Of a stretch of 64,000 bases of DNA, positions 1-23,995 are shown one piece after another. The stretch is from Carallia brachiata. Lineage: Eukaryota; Streptophyta; Magnoliopsida; Malpighiales; Rhizophoraceae. Every line of letters starts with the position of its first letter. Positions within the stretch are counted from its first letter, which is position 1. The position numbers were made by a program, and so were the translations under genes. The notes under the pieces are model-generated. The model was given only the letters and a program-made list of their open reading frames with translations. It was not told where the DNA came from and searched no databases. The stretch is taken from positions 186,001-250,000 of the forward strand of contig JADCRB010000038.1 of assembly GCA_021464245.1 (NCBI GenBank). The letters are read 5' to 3'.

Positions 1-147
1 CCAAATGGGGGAACAGAGAAAAAACAAGCTCGAACGAGGAGGGACAAGCCAAATGTAAGACAAAAACTACAGAATATAGTTATCCTTCTTTCCTCACCAT
101 TTTCTTCTCAGTATTTGGTTCAGTTCCATCACTAAATCTTTCTATAT

Positions 148-260
148 AACAACTCCCCCTCAATACTTGCATGATCAATTAGAAAATCAATCGCAGTAGT
201 AACACTCCCCCTCATCACTCAATAACTGGCTTGATCAATCAGAAAATTAATCACAGTATA
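148..260. repeat. two diverged ~55-60 bp tandem units
   Basis: Two consecutive units (148-200 and 201-260) share the order ACTCCCCCTC, a TTGATCAAT-like core, AGAAAAT-AATC and CAGTA. The copies are imperfect. Function unknown; it looks like decayed repeat DNA. Confidence 0.5.
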
Positions 261-3200
261 AACAAAGGGATTTGAAATAACTACAGAAGAGCCAGCTTCT
301 TGATATATAATAATAATACCAAAATCATTCCCAAAAAAAAATAACACCAAATCAAAAATGGGTTTTAACCAAAAAAAAAAAAAAAAAAACAGGCTGAAAC
401 AAGGAAACCCTAATTTTACATGCCTTTGGGTGGTCCGCAATCATCTCGTCGCATTGTACAGCTCCTCCTCCTTCTCCTCCACGCGCTACTGCCCCACCGT
501 TCACCGCCGTCAACACCGCCGTTGCCCGATAAAATCCAACAACATCGAATCCTCCAAACACTTCAAAAATAAATCCCCCAAACTATATTATTATTATATT
601 TATTCCCCAAATTTTGCCCTATCCCCAAAATTGAACTCAAAAATTGATACAACACAAAGACTCCACAATCAGATAACAAACAAACAAGGCTGTCTCTCAC
701 TGACTCCCACCAGAGGACCTCCTAATACACACACACACACACAATTTTTTTTGTTATTGTTATTTACACACCTTTATTATATATTAAACCACTTTCTCTC
801 TCTACTATGCCCCTTTCTCTCTCTATATCTACATAGATACACAAATATAAATATACATATTAATTTTATGATCTGAAGCAATTAGGATGAAGTTTTAAGA
901 GAAATCCATAATCATCTTCATTTTTTTTTTCTAGATATAAAAAAATAATAATAATAAACTGGCCTCTCTCCCTCTGTGTTTCAGTGTTGGGGGTTTTTCT
1001 CTCTCTAAAAAAATGAGGGGAATTTTCTCTCCACAATAATAAATGGATAATTTTCTTTTCTCATTCTCTTAAATTTTCTTTCCAAAAATTTCCAGGGGAA
1101 AATGAGTTTAAAAAATCAATTTTCACAGTTGTTCCAATGTTTTCAAGATAAATGAAAAAGGATTTCATTACCAAATATATGTGTAGGGTTTAAATCCCAT
1201 AATAACACTGTCATCAAGAATATATAATAAAAAAAGAAAAAAATATTTTAACTATAATAATATTGAAATTAAAAGCTATGACTTTATTAAGAAATACTTA
1301 TATTAGTCAATTCTAATTTGTGCACAAAAAATTTAAATAATGAAATACACAAAATTAATAGCGTTTACAAATGTACCAATTTATTAAAAATTATCCAACT
1401 AAAATGTCAGATTTTACATTTGTTAATATCAAAAGAAAAATAAATTAATTATTTTAATTTTTACAATTAAATTATATAGTTACACAAACTAACATTTTAA
1501 ATTACACCCTGTGTTAATAAAGTTTTTTTAATTTCAAAATCCTTTATTTTCAGTCAAAAAATTTCAAAATCCTTTATCATGAACTGTATATGTAATTAAG
1601 TATATCTCGCAAAATAAATATTTCTAATTTATTAAAAGAAAAAACATATTATAATTTAAAATAGCAATTTGTGCTATTTGAGGAAGAGTATAACTTTATG
1701 AACATTTAATACCTGTCAGGCACTTTAGTTGAAATTTGAGCAATAATGGTGTATATGCCTTATTTGAATTATTCATTACACATTTAGACTGCAATATTTA
1801 GGGATAATCTAATAGTCACTAAAAAAAAAAAATTTAAGGTTTATAAAATAAGCGAGATCTGGGACTCACTCATAAAACCTGTCTCCCTCCCCACCTAACT
1901 GTACCGATAAAAATACAAATTAAATTAAGAGTTAAATTAGTAATAAAAAAAAATCGATAACAACACTTTATAAAATAACATAATAATAATAATAAAGTTG
2001 ACCAGTCAAATTTTATTCAATCACATAAATAAATGGGATTGAATGAGAAAAAATTATAGTACTATTCTCGTGTTAATATCTTGTTATTTATGATATGTTA
2101 TTAAATAATGATGTTCAGTATATCAATATATTTGTTTGATTCAATAATGGTAAAAATGACGGGTCAAGGCCTCCACGCCTCAAATTCCCGATATCTAATC
2201 CACGATTACAGGGTCACATTTGTAGCGATTGACGAATTGACTGCATAGTAATTTTTTATATAAAAAAAGATGGTCAATATACTTTAAGACTAACCAACAT
2301 GATTTGAGATCACCTTGCATAAAATATTTGATCACCAAGGCACTTTGATGGAATACACTATTGATATCGAAACGGATTAGTTTAAATTTTTACTCTAACA
2401 TCAAAAATTATTTGTAAAATTAACTTGCTATGTGATGAGTGATGACTGAGTATAATTTTCTTCTCTGTTTTAGTTAATATAGTTCTTGAGCTCAGTTTAA
2501 GCATAACAGAAATCAGATTTTTCTGCAAATATTTTTGTCCTTTTTTTTTAAAGAATTTTATTCCTTTTTTATTTTCTTAATTATGCATATTAAAGTTGCA
2601 ATTGTTTTAATCGCACATGAATAATTTTTAATAAATTTGAGTAAATTGAAATATGTGTTAAATTATAATTGAGTTTTTCACTATAATTATTACTGTAAAT
2701 AATAAGATAATCTTCTAAAAAATCTGAATTTATTAATGTTCATAAAATTGAACTTATAATTTTATAAAAATTTGAAATATATTGAACTAAATTGAATAAA
2801 ATGTTAACATTTTATGTTTATTTTATATATAAAATTTTTGATAATAATTAGTCAAGTAAATAAAATTTTACCTAACTAAGGTTTTATTTTTGCATTGTAC
2901 TATTAGTGCTTCAAAGATGACATGCTTGAGTTAATATGAAAGTCCTCTAACATTTTATAAATAAGGAATAGATGATCTAGTTAATATGGGAATCTCTCAA
3001 TCACCAACACATGAGTAAATAAATCAATTTTCACTCAAATTTGATGATATACATTTACATTAGTATTAAACTCACACGATTTTATGATATATTTTATATT
3101 AGAGGTTTTTAAATTAATAAATTTTAAAGGAGATCATAATTACTAAAATTAAAAATAGTAAAAGTCTTATAATTAAATTGAAATCATAATAAGATGATAA

Positions 3201-4600
3201 AACGTAAAAAAAAAAAAAATAAACACGAAAATTAAATGCATTTAAACCCCAAATACATGAATTTGGAAGCAGAATCTATGATGACGTGGAGTTGCCAAAA
3301 AATGTGTGGACTAGACTGAAGAGCTCACATACAGCTTCCAAGATAATCAGACGCCACCAAATACGTCACCAATGTTTTCTTCTAAGCACATACAAATCAG
3401 TAGTCCAAGATTGGTTTAGTTGAGATTTCGCAGCCAATTAAATATGGGCAATTGTATTAAAATGATAACTTTGAATCTTACTCAACAGTTTAAATTTTAA
3501 TTTTCAGATTGGTCAAAGTTGCCTGAGCTTTCAATAATCAAAATAATAATTTCTAACAAGAAACGGCCACCATAATATATGGAAAATCTTTGATTGAGAC
3601 AATATAATAGAAATCGTGAATAATATTTTATACAATGTACAAGAAATATATGATAAAATAATATAAAATAGTAAAAATTTCTCTTATATTTCTATAATAT
3701 AAAGGATTATAAATATAGTATAAAATATTTTATATGTATACAAAATTATGAAAAAGGTTTTATGAAAATGTAACTATAAGATAACAAGTATACAGTAATT
3801 TAAATTATTAAATTATAAAAAATGTATTAAATTTAAAAATATAAATAAATTATTAAAAATTATTAAATAAATTATATTTCTTATGTAATTCATTAAATAT
3901 ATTTATATAATCCTACTCTAAAATTGTTTTACATCTATTTGTGTCTATCATAATAGTGGATCCATATAGTATGAGAAATTTATATAATATTAAGTCTTTG
4001 ATTGATCGTATTATAAACAAAAAAAAAAAAAAGTCAAATCATATGTTGTAATCGTTCAAACAAGTCTGGTCATCGTCATTAATTACGGATTCTCGTGCTT
4101 GTACTTTTGCTAAATTTCGTCCAAAATTCTAAATATTACAACTTCGGTGGTTGAGATTTTTGTTTTGCCAACTAATGATCCAGAGCCTTCCAGAAATAAA
4201 GTGGTTGCAATAGAAACGCCATTAAATTAATTAAGTCCTTTTCTCCTCTCCTTTTCATTTATTTTTTTTAGCAAAAAAAATTGTTACATTAATTAATTTG
4301 AATTTCGTACATGAGTTTGAGCTGAAGGTATCAGAAATATCTGTAAAAGGCAGCACTAAACGGCATGAAAAGCCTACCAACAAAATAGTCCAAAGACCAT
4401 ATTGACAAAACCCTACAGTAAGGATACTTACTAGGTAAGCTGGACTAAACTGCATAAGACAGCGAATATGGCACAACGACAGACTTACGTTAGAAAATGA
4501 CTGGATATGTTCGGCAACAATTTCACCAGTACTACACTACAGACCAAAACAACCATATAAACAATATATGACCCTCGGTTCAAAACCAACACATAAAGAT
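261..4600. other. AT-rich intergenic DNA, no gene supported
   Basis: Contains long A/T tracts, a CT-rich patch at about 790-1010, an ACAC run at about 727-743, and a GC-richer patch at 420-545 whose only ORFs are short or lack an ATG. A slightly GC-rich spot at about 2155-2240 is unexplained. I see no domain-like coding sequence on either strand. Confidence 0.6.
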
Positions 4601-4707
4601 TGATCCAAGCATTTTCAGAAAAACTAAAAAGGCTATTGGGCAGCAGCAGTAGCAGTTGGCCGAAGTAGGGTGGTGGCAACGACGGCAAATCACTAGAGGC
4701 CGACGAC

Positions 4708-4941
4708 TCATTGGGGGAAGACAGCGGACAAGAGAAGGGTGGCAATGATGAGAATGTGACAGGCAGTTGCGTTGCTAAGGAAGCTGAAGGCGACAACACC
4801 AGTGCTGTTGTCAGCAGCAACAGAACTCGCTCCGATGGGTTTGCAAGAGATCGGTACGATGGTGCTGGCAGCAGATTCAATTTCAAAGTCGGTGGTGTCG
4901 GTAGTAGTTAGGGCGGGCGTGGACATTCTAGTGGCGAACAT
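4708..4941 (-). CDS. weak ORF with AGP-like, GPI-tail-like C terminus
   Basis: A 77-codon ATG ORF in an unusually GC-rich island (about 4600-5270) inside AT-rich DNA. The product is Ser/Thr/Ala-rich in the middle, contains SSVAADNSTGVVAFSFL, and ends in a hydrophobic stretch (HILIIATLLLSAVF). This resembles the C-terminal half of small arabinogalactan-type GPI-anchored proteins. It lacks an N-terminal signal peptide and the usual Pro-rich AP/SP repeats. It could be a decayed gene fragment, with an upstream exon or frame lost, or chance. I do not recognise a specific orthologue. Confidence 0.22.
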   Translation of the reverse strand: MFATRMSTPALTTTDTTDFEIESAASTIVPISCKPIGASSVAADNSTGVVAFSFLSNATACHILIIATLLLSAVFPQ

Positions 4942-5282
4942 GGTGACAGAAATGGGGAGGAGAATAGCAAGGCGACGAGGATCGTGGATTTGGGACTAAG
5001 GGAGTTGTGAGTACTTTTATTTGAAGTAGATCTACAAATAAGTAAAACAAGCACCGTGACAGTGAGGTGTGGGGGGAAGGAGAGGTGAAAAAGGTGGTAC
5101 TAGGGGGAGAAAAACAAAGAGGGGATAGAGAGCGGAAGGGGAGCTGAACACAAGGAAAGTAAAAGGAGGTGACCTGGTTGGTGTTGGCGATAGTTACCAC
5201 CGTCGCCGGCGAGAGAGAGGTAAAAAGGTGACCTAGAGATGGAGAGATTTTGGAAAGAGCGAGCATTTTAGAAAGAGAGAAA

Positions 5283-5430
5283 GAGAGGGTATATCTTCTT
5301 TTCTCTTTTCTGCACGTTAGACATTACAACATTAACATAAAAAAGACGAGATAGAGAGAGAGAGAGGGTATATTTCTGTTCTCTTTTCTGCACATTAGAC
5401 ATGACAACATTAACATAAAAAAATGAGATA
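5283..5430. repeat. tandem duplication, two copies, 79-bp period
   Basis: A unit beginning GAGAGGGTATAT and containing CTCTTTTCTGCAC, TTAGACAT and ACAACATTAACATAAAAAA occurs at 5283-5352 and again at 5362-5430 with a few substitutions and indels. It sits next to the GC-rich island that holds the AGP-like ORF. Confidence 0.8.
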
Positions 5431-5651
5431 AACTGTGGTATAATTAGTCTAAAAAGTTCAATTTTGAGGGAGAGATTTTGAGATTAAATTTTGTTAACAT
5501 TAAGTGGTGAAGTTGAATTTTAATTAAAACTCAAATTTAAGATTTTTATTTAAAAAGATGATTTAAATATTAATTAAACTATAATTCTTTACTTTTTCTC
5601 GTCTTTTCTTTTGGCAGGGGGAAATTGTTTTAGTGATCTTATGTACCTTTA

Positions 5652-5890
5652 TAGTGTGTTTGGATTGTTATAAAATTATGAGAAAGAAAACTGTAAAAAA
5701 ATAAAATTATTTGAATTGATAGAAAATTATAAGAAAAAAATGATGAGAAAATTGTGGAAAAAAAATGAATAATAATTTATAAAAAAATAAAAATTATTAT
5801 TTAAATTAATAAAAATTATAAAAAATTATGCAATTGATTTTTTAACTAAATTTATTTTTCTATTTATTTTTCGTCAAAGCAAACACCCTG
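5652..5890 (+). mobile_element. AT-rich MITE-like element, copy 1
   Basis: Starts with a GTGTTTGGATTG-like end and finishes with AAGCAAACACCC, an imperfect terminal inverted repeat. The interior is repetitive A/T (AAATTAT, GAAAATTATAAG). A related element lies in opposite orientation at about 54760-55045. No protein-coding content, so non-autonomous. Confidence 0.5.
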
Positions 5891-6643
5891 CCAAGACATT
5901 TCTCAGCATGAGTTGACTGTCACTGTTGTACTTTCAAGAATTACACCATCCGATCCGAATTTAGCTGTAACAAAAAGACAAAGCTCGTTATTATTGTACA
6001 ACAAGTTGTATTTTAAGTACATTATTATTATTATTATTATTATATTTTTTTTGTATTTTTAATAGCTGATTTCCTGTATCCTTGTGCCGTCACTAGTTTT
6101 ATACACTGTAATATGAGGACTTGAGATCTTAACCAATCATGATTAATTTAATGATAAATACAACTTTAAAATTGTATTAACTAAAACACAGTTTCTAATT
6201 GGAATCTCAAAAATACATTTATTATTATGTATTTTAATTGAGTCGCAACAGTAAAAGGAATGATAATAACATAAATTTCGCCTAAAATAGATTTTCACGT
6301 CACAAAGAGAATGTCTTCCATCGTTGGACTTAGCGACCAAATTGGTTTAATAATTCTTTTTCCTCCATGAAATATGCTTCATCAAGACCCATCAAGAAAT
6401 TGTCTTGCCCTGTGAAATTTCAGTTTCAGGTTTCTCCAAAACAAAACGTCCACCCTCCCCCCACCCCCCCCACCCCCCCACCTCTTTTCTTTTTTTTTTT
6501 TTTGTTTTCGTGTTATTGCGTGGTGGATCCGGGTACCCGGACCGCGCATTTACCCGGTACAGGTACCGAGACCATAAAAAAACGTTTTTATTTTTTTTCC
6601 AAACAAAACCCTGAACAAAGTTAATGTTATTTTAAAGGTACTC

Positions 6644-6925
6644 AGAGTCCGTTTATTTACTTTAAAATAACTTACATTTATAAAATATTTATAAGAAAAA
6701 ATATTTACAGTAAAAATAATAATTTTTCGTTATTATTTACTTATAGTACAGTTTATATTTTCCCTGAAAATAATTTCAGCTCTACAAAAGAAGAAGTTAT
6801 TTTACTTAAAAATTTAAAAATTTTTCTCAAATTTTGCCTATATAAAATATTTTTCGTGAAACAAATGCCGAAAAACTTATAAAATTTTTTCTTGTAAAAT
6901 GTTTTACAAAAAACAAACACACCCT
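6644..6925. mobile_element. AT-rich MITE with GTTTRTTT ends, copy 1
   Basis: Left end AGAGTCCGTTTATTT pairs imperfectly with right end AAACAAACACACCCT. The interior shares long blocks, such as GTTATTTTACTTAAAAATTTA and TATAAAATATTTTTCGT, with the copy at 31894-32170. Non-coding, non-autonomous; superfamily not certain. Confidence 0.65.
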
Positions 6926-7902
6926 TAATATAATAATGTTCAACTTTTGTTTCAAAAAAAAAAAAATAATAATAATTTTAATGGCTTGGACACACTGTCA
7001 AACCGTGAGACTCAAGCCATCAAACTTTTCCCCTGCATCGTTCAAGTTAACGTCCCCGCTACAATCAGACAATTGTCCTTAAGGGGGCCACTAAACAGCA
7101 CTAAAGTTGCGACAAGCAGTACAACAAATACTACTGCCACAACGATTTGATATCTGTCGTAATCGGATGGCATTCCCGTGGAAAACGTGTCACATATATA
7201 TACTTGTAATTTACGACAACTCATACATAAAAACTATACTCTACGTAAATCATTATCGAAAATTACAGTTCGTGCCAATCAAATTACACTATGTCAAAAA
7301 AATATAAATAAAAATTACACGTAATATATACACAAATTTTAACGGCACGCCAAAATTCTTCACCACTACGGAATCCTTGGTGTTGGGTCTCAATAAAGAA
7401 TCTGCCTTGAACGTCTAATTTCTTTTCTCTACATCTCAGATAATAGTTCTCCTGCATTGGACGTTTTCTTTTTTCCCTGAAGGAGAAAGAAACTGCAAAG
7501 AACATGTGTTTAACGAGGAAAAATATAGCGACATTTGGAAAGACATTCCAGCAAGAGTACGTATAATAAAATACACACAAACCAAAGCAATCAAGGGGCA
7601 TATGGACCTTTTGCTGCACCAACAGACCCCATTGAATGTTTCAAATTTCAAAACAGTGACATAGCTAACCGGTTGCACATAAAGGATCAGCACCCAGAAA
7701 GGGGGATTGGGTGGGGGGGGGGGGGAATATGTTCTGTCACATTGATTATAACAACATGGTGATTTGTCATGATCACTCGAAAAGCAATCTGTATTGACAC
7801 TGAGGCAGAAAATTTCCGACTGCCAGCAACTTGAATTGATCAACAATGAAAGAAAGCGGAAAAAAAAAAAACTGAGCCATTATATACTTACACGGCAAAT
7901 AA
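6926..7902. other. 3' flank of GTG gene
   Basis: Downstream of the GTG stop. Probably includes its 3' untranslated region (about 7380-7900), with a G run at about 7711-7725 on plus. No independent coding sequence is convincing on either strand. Confidence 0.4.
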
Positions 7903-18823
<10,921 letters not shown>

Positions 18824-18858
18824 CTTCTTCTTCTTCTTCTTCCTCTCCTTCTTCTTCT

Positions 18859-18890
<32 letters not shown>
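18824..18890 (-). repeat. (GAA)n/(GA)n microsatellite in GTG 5' leader
   Basis: On the plus strand this is a TTC-rich run (18824-18860) followed by a pure CT run (18862-18889). It lies directly upstream of the GTG start codon. No in-frame stop separates it from an upstream ATG at 18940, so the leader reads as a basic Arg-Glu/Lys-rich extension in the same frame. Family similarity begins only at MGGWWG, so I place the start at 18823. Confidence 0.8.
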
Positions 18891-18892
<2 letters not shown>

Positions 18893-18959
18893 GATTTGGT
18901 GCAGCTTCTCTGAGAACACTTTCTTGATCTGGTTGTTCAAAACGTTTCCGTTTTGCAGA

Positions 18960-19886
18960 GATTAAAAACTTTCTTTTTTTTTTTATTGAAAGATTAAAAA
19001 CTTTTTACTTAATAATATATATTACATAAATTTTATTTGTTAAGTGTATTATTTACTGTTTTTTTAATTAAATTTAAGGTGTTTAAAAAGTTTATTAGTT
19101 CTTTTTATAATTGTAAAAGTCGGACTATTACGTGTATGATTCACCGTTTCCATATTTAATTTAACATTATTTAAAAAAATCGATTAATTCTTTTCATAAC
19201 AGCACAATATAGAATGCATCATTACTCAAAATTTTTAGTTCAGCGGACAATTTAGCGTCGCTAATCTAAATTTCATTGGTTAATGGTTAATAATAATAAT
19301 AAAAGATTTTTGAACAAAGGTTTTGATTAATTAAATTGACTCTAGAGTTAATTTATTAAATAGTTGCATGAACCTGAATGAAAAAAATAACAAATTAGAA
19401 AATAAAATAAAATTTTGGCAACCTATTATAGCAATGTGAATAAACTAACTTCTTTTACCTGCACTACATATAGATCGACATTAAATTTGATCTTATAAAA
19501 AACAAAATGTCCTGTAAACATTCAAATCATTCAAAACACAAACATAAAGGAGATAAAATGTACTTCAAATGTGTTAAAAAAATGTACTTTAATAAAATTA
19601 TAAAAGATACTATATTTATATTTGTGCAGCATAGTCTTTTCTTTCTTAAATTGAAAAGAATAATTTTAACAAAATTGGGTTTGATCTAAAAAAAAAAAAA
19701 AAAGGTTCAGTTTTTATAAATGGAACATGCAATGTGTAAAAGAATTTAAGTTATAACAACTAAACAATCTATTTCATAAATTAACTCAATTTTTAATATC
19801 ACAAAATTAATAATCAAAATCAATTAAAGAGAAAATGGACCAATTGCTTTTCTTCTCTCATTGTTGGTTCTCTTTTAATCATCAGT
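18960..19886. other. AT-rich upstream region of GTG
   Basis: Promoter and intergenic DNA between GTG and the solo LTR. It contains a short direct repeat (GATTAAAAACTTT at about 18960 and 18992) and poly-A tracts; no gene seen. Confidence 0.4.
19008..19024 (-). promoter_or_regulatory. possible TATA box of GTG gene
   Basis: A TATATATTA-like stretch on the minus strand lies roughly 190 bp upstream of the GTG start codon. Placement fits a transcription start near 18980, but the surroundings are AT-rich, so chance occurrence is likely enough to keep confidence low. Confidence 0.25.
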
Positions 19887-20534
19887 TGTTGATGAATATC
19901 ACCTAATGCGGGCTCAAAGTTACGTATATGGGCCACAAATTTGGGCCCAGACCTGCGAAGCGGCCTCCAGAGGCTTAGAGGTAAGCTGCACAGATCTCTT
20001 CGATAGCTCTTGCAGTAGCTCGCATAGAGCTCACTAGTGAAACTCGTCGGTAAAATTGCAGATAGACCCCGATATCCTACAATTCCGAGCCACCCTTTGA
20101 TAGACACCTATCATATCCATCACAAGTGGAGCTTGTCTTTTCAAACATCAGATTACTATAGACTGGTATATAAAATTAGAGGCTCACGCAAAAAAGGGGC
20201 GAATCCAAATCCAATCTTATACTCCCAATCCAGTGTGAACTCCTCACAGGGAATCCCTCTAACTCTGAATTCCTTATAATCCAATCTCATACTCTTAATA
20301 CACACACCCTTGTAAGCACATCTACACACAAATTGACGGGGTGCTTACCTTTGGTGTCTTGCCACTACAAGCTACCTACAAGAACCTCATTTGGCCCCTT
20401 TCGGTCCTACTTAACCTCTTATTAACTTGAGTGTTTGAGTGCTTATATTGGAGCAAACCCCAGCCCAAGCCTTACATCTTGTAGATCCATGCACAAGGCC
20501 CTACGACAATTGAGCCCATGACCAAGGATGACCA
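19887..20534 (+). mobile_element. solo LTR of an LTR retrotransposon
   Basis: Begins TGTTGATG and ends ATGACCA, the expected TG...CA ends, and is flanked by the 5-bp duplication TCAGT (19882-19886 and 20535-20539). A TATATAAAA box at about 20166 sits mid-element, as in a U3 promoter. No primer-binding site, polyprotein or second LTR is visible nearby, so internal recombination probably removed the rest. Family not identified. Confidence 0.75.
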
Positions 20535-20539
20535 TCAGT

Positions 20540-21994
20540 TGCAATAAATGTTGAAATCTAAATTATGCAATTTTATAAACAATTTACAACAATGTTAGAT
20601 TTGAGAGAAAAAGCTATTATGTTAGATTAGAAAAATGTTATGCCTGATACCAAGAATTTAGAAAAAGATCCATAAATGATTTCCAACAGTGTACATCAGA
20701 AACATTAGACGAGAATGTTAAAGGTACGATTTTTGAACATGGGGAAAAATTTACTTCTTCCCTTTATTTGTTCTTAATCATCACTATGTTAGATTAGAGA
20801 GATGTCATAACTTTGATTTTACCTCAAAGCAAGCAAAAGAAACAAAAAAAAGGCCAAAAATAATGTTGGTTTACCATTCTCAAGAGTGTTGAGCTTTATA
20901 ACTAAAATGAGCTCTATTACAATTGCTCTTGTACTATTAACAATACATTGTAATTGAAAAATCAGCAGGAATTAGCAAAACTTGTTTACTACAAACACTT
21001 GAATGTAGTTGCTTATAGTACATTAACAAGAAGGAATCAACAAAACTCATTTGTAAATGCTGGAATGCTTAACTCAAAAGGCAGTGCTAATAATCTGGGG
21101 GATCTGGGGATGGATTGTGTTAGATGAGTAAGTCAAAGTTATCTATCTTTATGAACCTCTCAGTGATTCTTCTTACATGCTCAGGCTACATAAAATAAAG
21201 AGCCTTGTAACTTGATTTTGTGTGACAGAAATCGAATATATAAGAAAAGGTTTGGAAGAACAAACTTGGAGAGTGTGAGCAAGGATGTCCCCACCAACAT
21301 CAGATGAAGCAAAGATTGTAGTAGAAGTGTCAACAGATGAAGCAAAGCCAGTGGACTATACAACCAAGAGTTTACAAGTAATAATTTAGCAAAATGCTAA
21401 AGTGACCATGTAATAAGACTAAATTATACCATCCCACGTGAAGTCATAAGCAAGAAGAAGAGCATAGCAAGTCTAAGAGGGAACATACCTATGATGGATA
21501 AGACTAGTTTTTAGGGCCTTCTATTGGTATTTGTCCCATTAGAATCTGTGAATTCATAAGTACGTGCGAGTGATGATAACTAAAATAGGGAAAGTTATGA
21601 TAAAGAAAAAAACCAAGTGAGTATGAAAGTGACATCATCAGCAGAAAAAAACCATTATTTAAAGGGCATTTTCCTCTAATAGGTTCTCAATGAAATTCGA
21701 AGGACCAGAATTATAGTTGATGGTGTTGAAGAACGAAATAAGAAAGTATAATAAGTGACACAAGAAGTTAAACATATATATCTCTTAAGACTGAATACAA
21801 GCACATATTATATTTTGATTAAACTATCTAGTTAGGAACTTAAAGGGTAGTGGCAAAATCAATGAACAACCAACAAACAATGGAGTTCTAAATGAGAAAG
21901 TGAAAGTTAATTACAAAAAAATATATATATATATATAAAAAGAATCACCTAACAGTAAAAAAGGCCAATGCCTCATCAGAAGATGACATAGAAT
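20540..21994. other. AT-rich intergenic DNA, possible retroelement debris
   Basis: No protein domain is readable on either strand. The final part leads into an LTR-like repeat at 21995, so this may be decayed transposon interior. Confidence 0.35.
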
Positions 21995-22437
21995 GGCTAA
22001 TCCAAGACTTTTTGAATTGGAGGGATCGTCAGAAAAGCTCAAAGACAGATTCTAGAAGAATTGATTCCAAAGTATATCTAGAATATTTCAAGCAGATTTT
22101 AAGACTATTCTAGACATAATTTTTGAATGTTATGGAATAATGCATATACTAGAATAATGTGATGATAACTTTCTTTTCTTTTTACTTTGTCATTAAAGTA
22201 TTTCCTTTTCTAGTTATATATTTAGTTATAAATACATATGTAAGCCTAATAGTTAAATCATTCCACTGAATAATATTTTTGGCTTACATATGTAAACTTA
22301 AAAGTTAAAACCATTTCACTGAATAATACTCTTGAGTTCTCTAAAGACGTTGTCTTTATTATCTTCTTCTCATTGAAAAGTGTTATCATCTAAGTTTAAA
22401 TTGTGTATAAGACTTTTTATCGCTAAATGCTGCATCA
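21995..22437 (+). mobile_element. degenerate LTR-like repeat, copy A
   Basis: Shares an ordered series of blocks with 46690-47069: AAGTATATCTAGAATATTT, TTTTTACTTTGTCATTAAAGT, TAAGCCTAATAGTTAAA..CATTCCA, GAATAATACTCT, and the terminal TGCATCA. Block order and the TGCATCA end suggest an LTR, possibly Copia-like. Copy A carries an internal duplication of the ACATATGTAA...CACTGAATAATA block. Confidence 0.55.
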
Positions 22438-22655
22438 AAAGAAGTTTAGGGTAGTTTTTGCCTTACAATATTGCTCGTTTATATTGAAATAAACCTAAAT
22501 AGTGAAGCAAAAACAAAGGAACAAGTCAACAAAAAATAGAGGAATAAGTCAACCAATGAAATAAATAAATAAATAAATCATTTGTTATGATCAGTGGTGG
22601 CGGCAGTAAAGGTAGGATAAATGCAGCATGCAGCAGTGTCAGTGTTAGTTGAGAA

Positions 22656-23995
22656 TAGGGATGGCAACGGGGAGGATTGGGGCAGGGACGACCTCCCCAA
22701 TCCCTGTCCCCAGTTTTGAACCGTATTTTTATCTCGTCGGGAGGGAATTTTGATCCCATCTTCGCCCTTAATTTGGACTAAAAATAAGAAAATTCATACT
22801 ACTGATATAGTATAATAGAGCTTATGGTTATATGATGGGTCAATAAACCTACACTAGGCAACATTGTTTTTTTTATTGTATCTCATAAGTTATGGTAGTT
22901 TATCAGCATATGGCAAACAGCATAGAACCGAAAATGATAAACAAAACAAACATTTGGTACAAAAAATCAATGGGCTGGTCTGACTAAAATCAATTCATAC
23001 CTCTAAAGAAACACATACTAGTTCTATCAAGTCCCTCTTTAAGGTACTTATTAACAGTTTTGGATTTGGATAGGGTTGGCCTCTTGTTGCATGTCTTCAT
23101 CAACCCAATGACCAGTGCTAAGATTCAATAATAGTTAATTAAACTAAGAATTGAATCAGTACCAATCCAATATAAATTTATGTATATATACTGATGATTT
23201 GCTTAGACATTTCTAATTTTATAAGGATTTGGGTTTGTCCTTTTTAGTTTTCCTCTTATTATTAAATCCTAACTTTTATTTCTATCCTTATCTATACAAT
23301 AATTAAAAGTTGTGAAAAATATAACAGTTTTAATCCTAAATTAAGTAACAGAATCAAGGGTTCAGTATATTGTAATAAAGAATCAAGCGAATATAAAACA
23401 TTAATTAATTTCAATCAAATGTGGATATTTAAAAATTGAAATTGGCTATCGAACTTATTACAAATCAAACTCTCCCAACACTCATTTTCCACTTTATCTT
23501 TTTTTTTTAAATTTTTGAATTAGGATTCAAGCCACAAAAAACCTACCTATATTGTAGTTAGTAATATACATATTTTGAATTGTAGCTCACCGATTGGCCT
23601 TGGCCTTGGCCACCGTCCAGACCACCAACTTAGAAGAATGGTGATTGGAGTAAAAAATATTGGTGACAAAAGAAAAGTTTAGTAGCGCAATAGAAATCAG
23701 GACTTGGAGAACCAGAGAACGAATTGGTCAACAAGTGTGGCAAAATTTTACGTTTAATTTAATTGACTAAAATATTTTTCAAAATTTATTCTATAATTAA
23801 TATATAAAGGTTAAAATAATAAATTAAAAAATGGATGGGAAACGGGGACGGATATGGGGCAAAAACAATGAAACTCGTCCCCAACCCCATCTGCTTTTGA
23901 AAATTTTGGGGAACAGGTATCCCCACCCTATTTTTCGGTCAATGTCACAGACTCCATACTTGTCAGGATAGGTGCAAGTGAAATTGCTATCCTTA
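22656..23995. mobile_element. non-autonomous hAT-like element, 1.34 kb
   Basis: Left end TAGGGATGGCAACGGGG; right end, read on minus, TAAGGATAGCAATTTC. An 8-bp near-duplication flanks it (GTTGAGAA at 22648-22655, GCTGAGAA at 23996-24003). Sub-terminal GGGGA/TCCCC-rich segments occur at both ends (22660-22750 and 23840-23940). No transposase is readable in the AT-rich interior. Confidence 0.65.

Noticed and set aside
358..561. GC-richer patch with ORFs on both strands near the window start
   Set aside because: The minus frame begins with GTG rather than ATG, and the plus 50-codon frame from 420 has no recognisable motif. Likely chance or repeat-derived.
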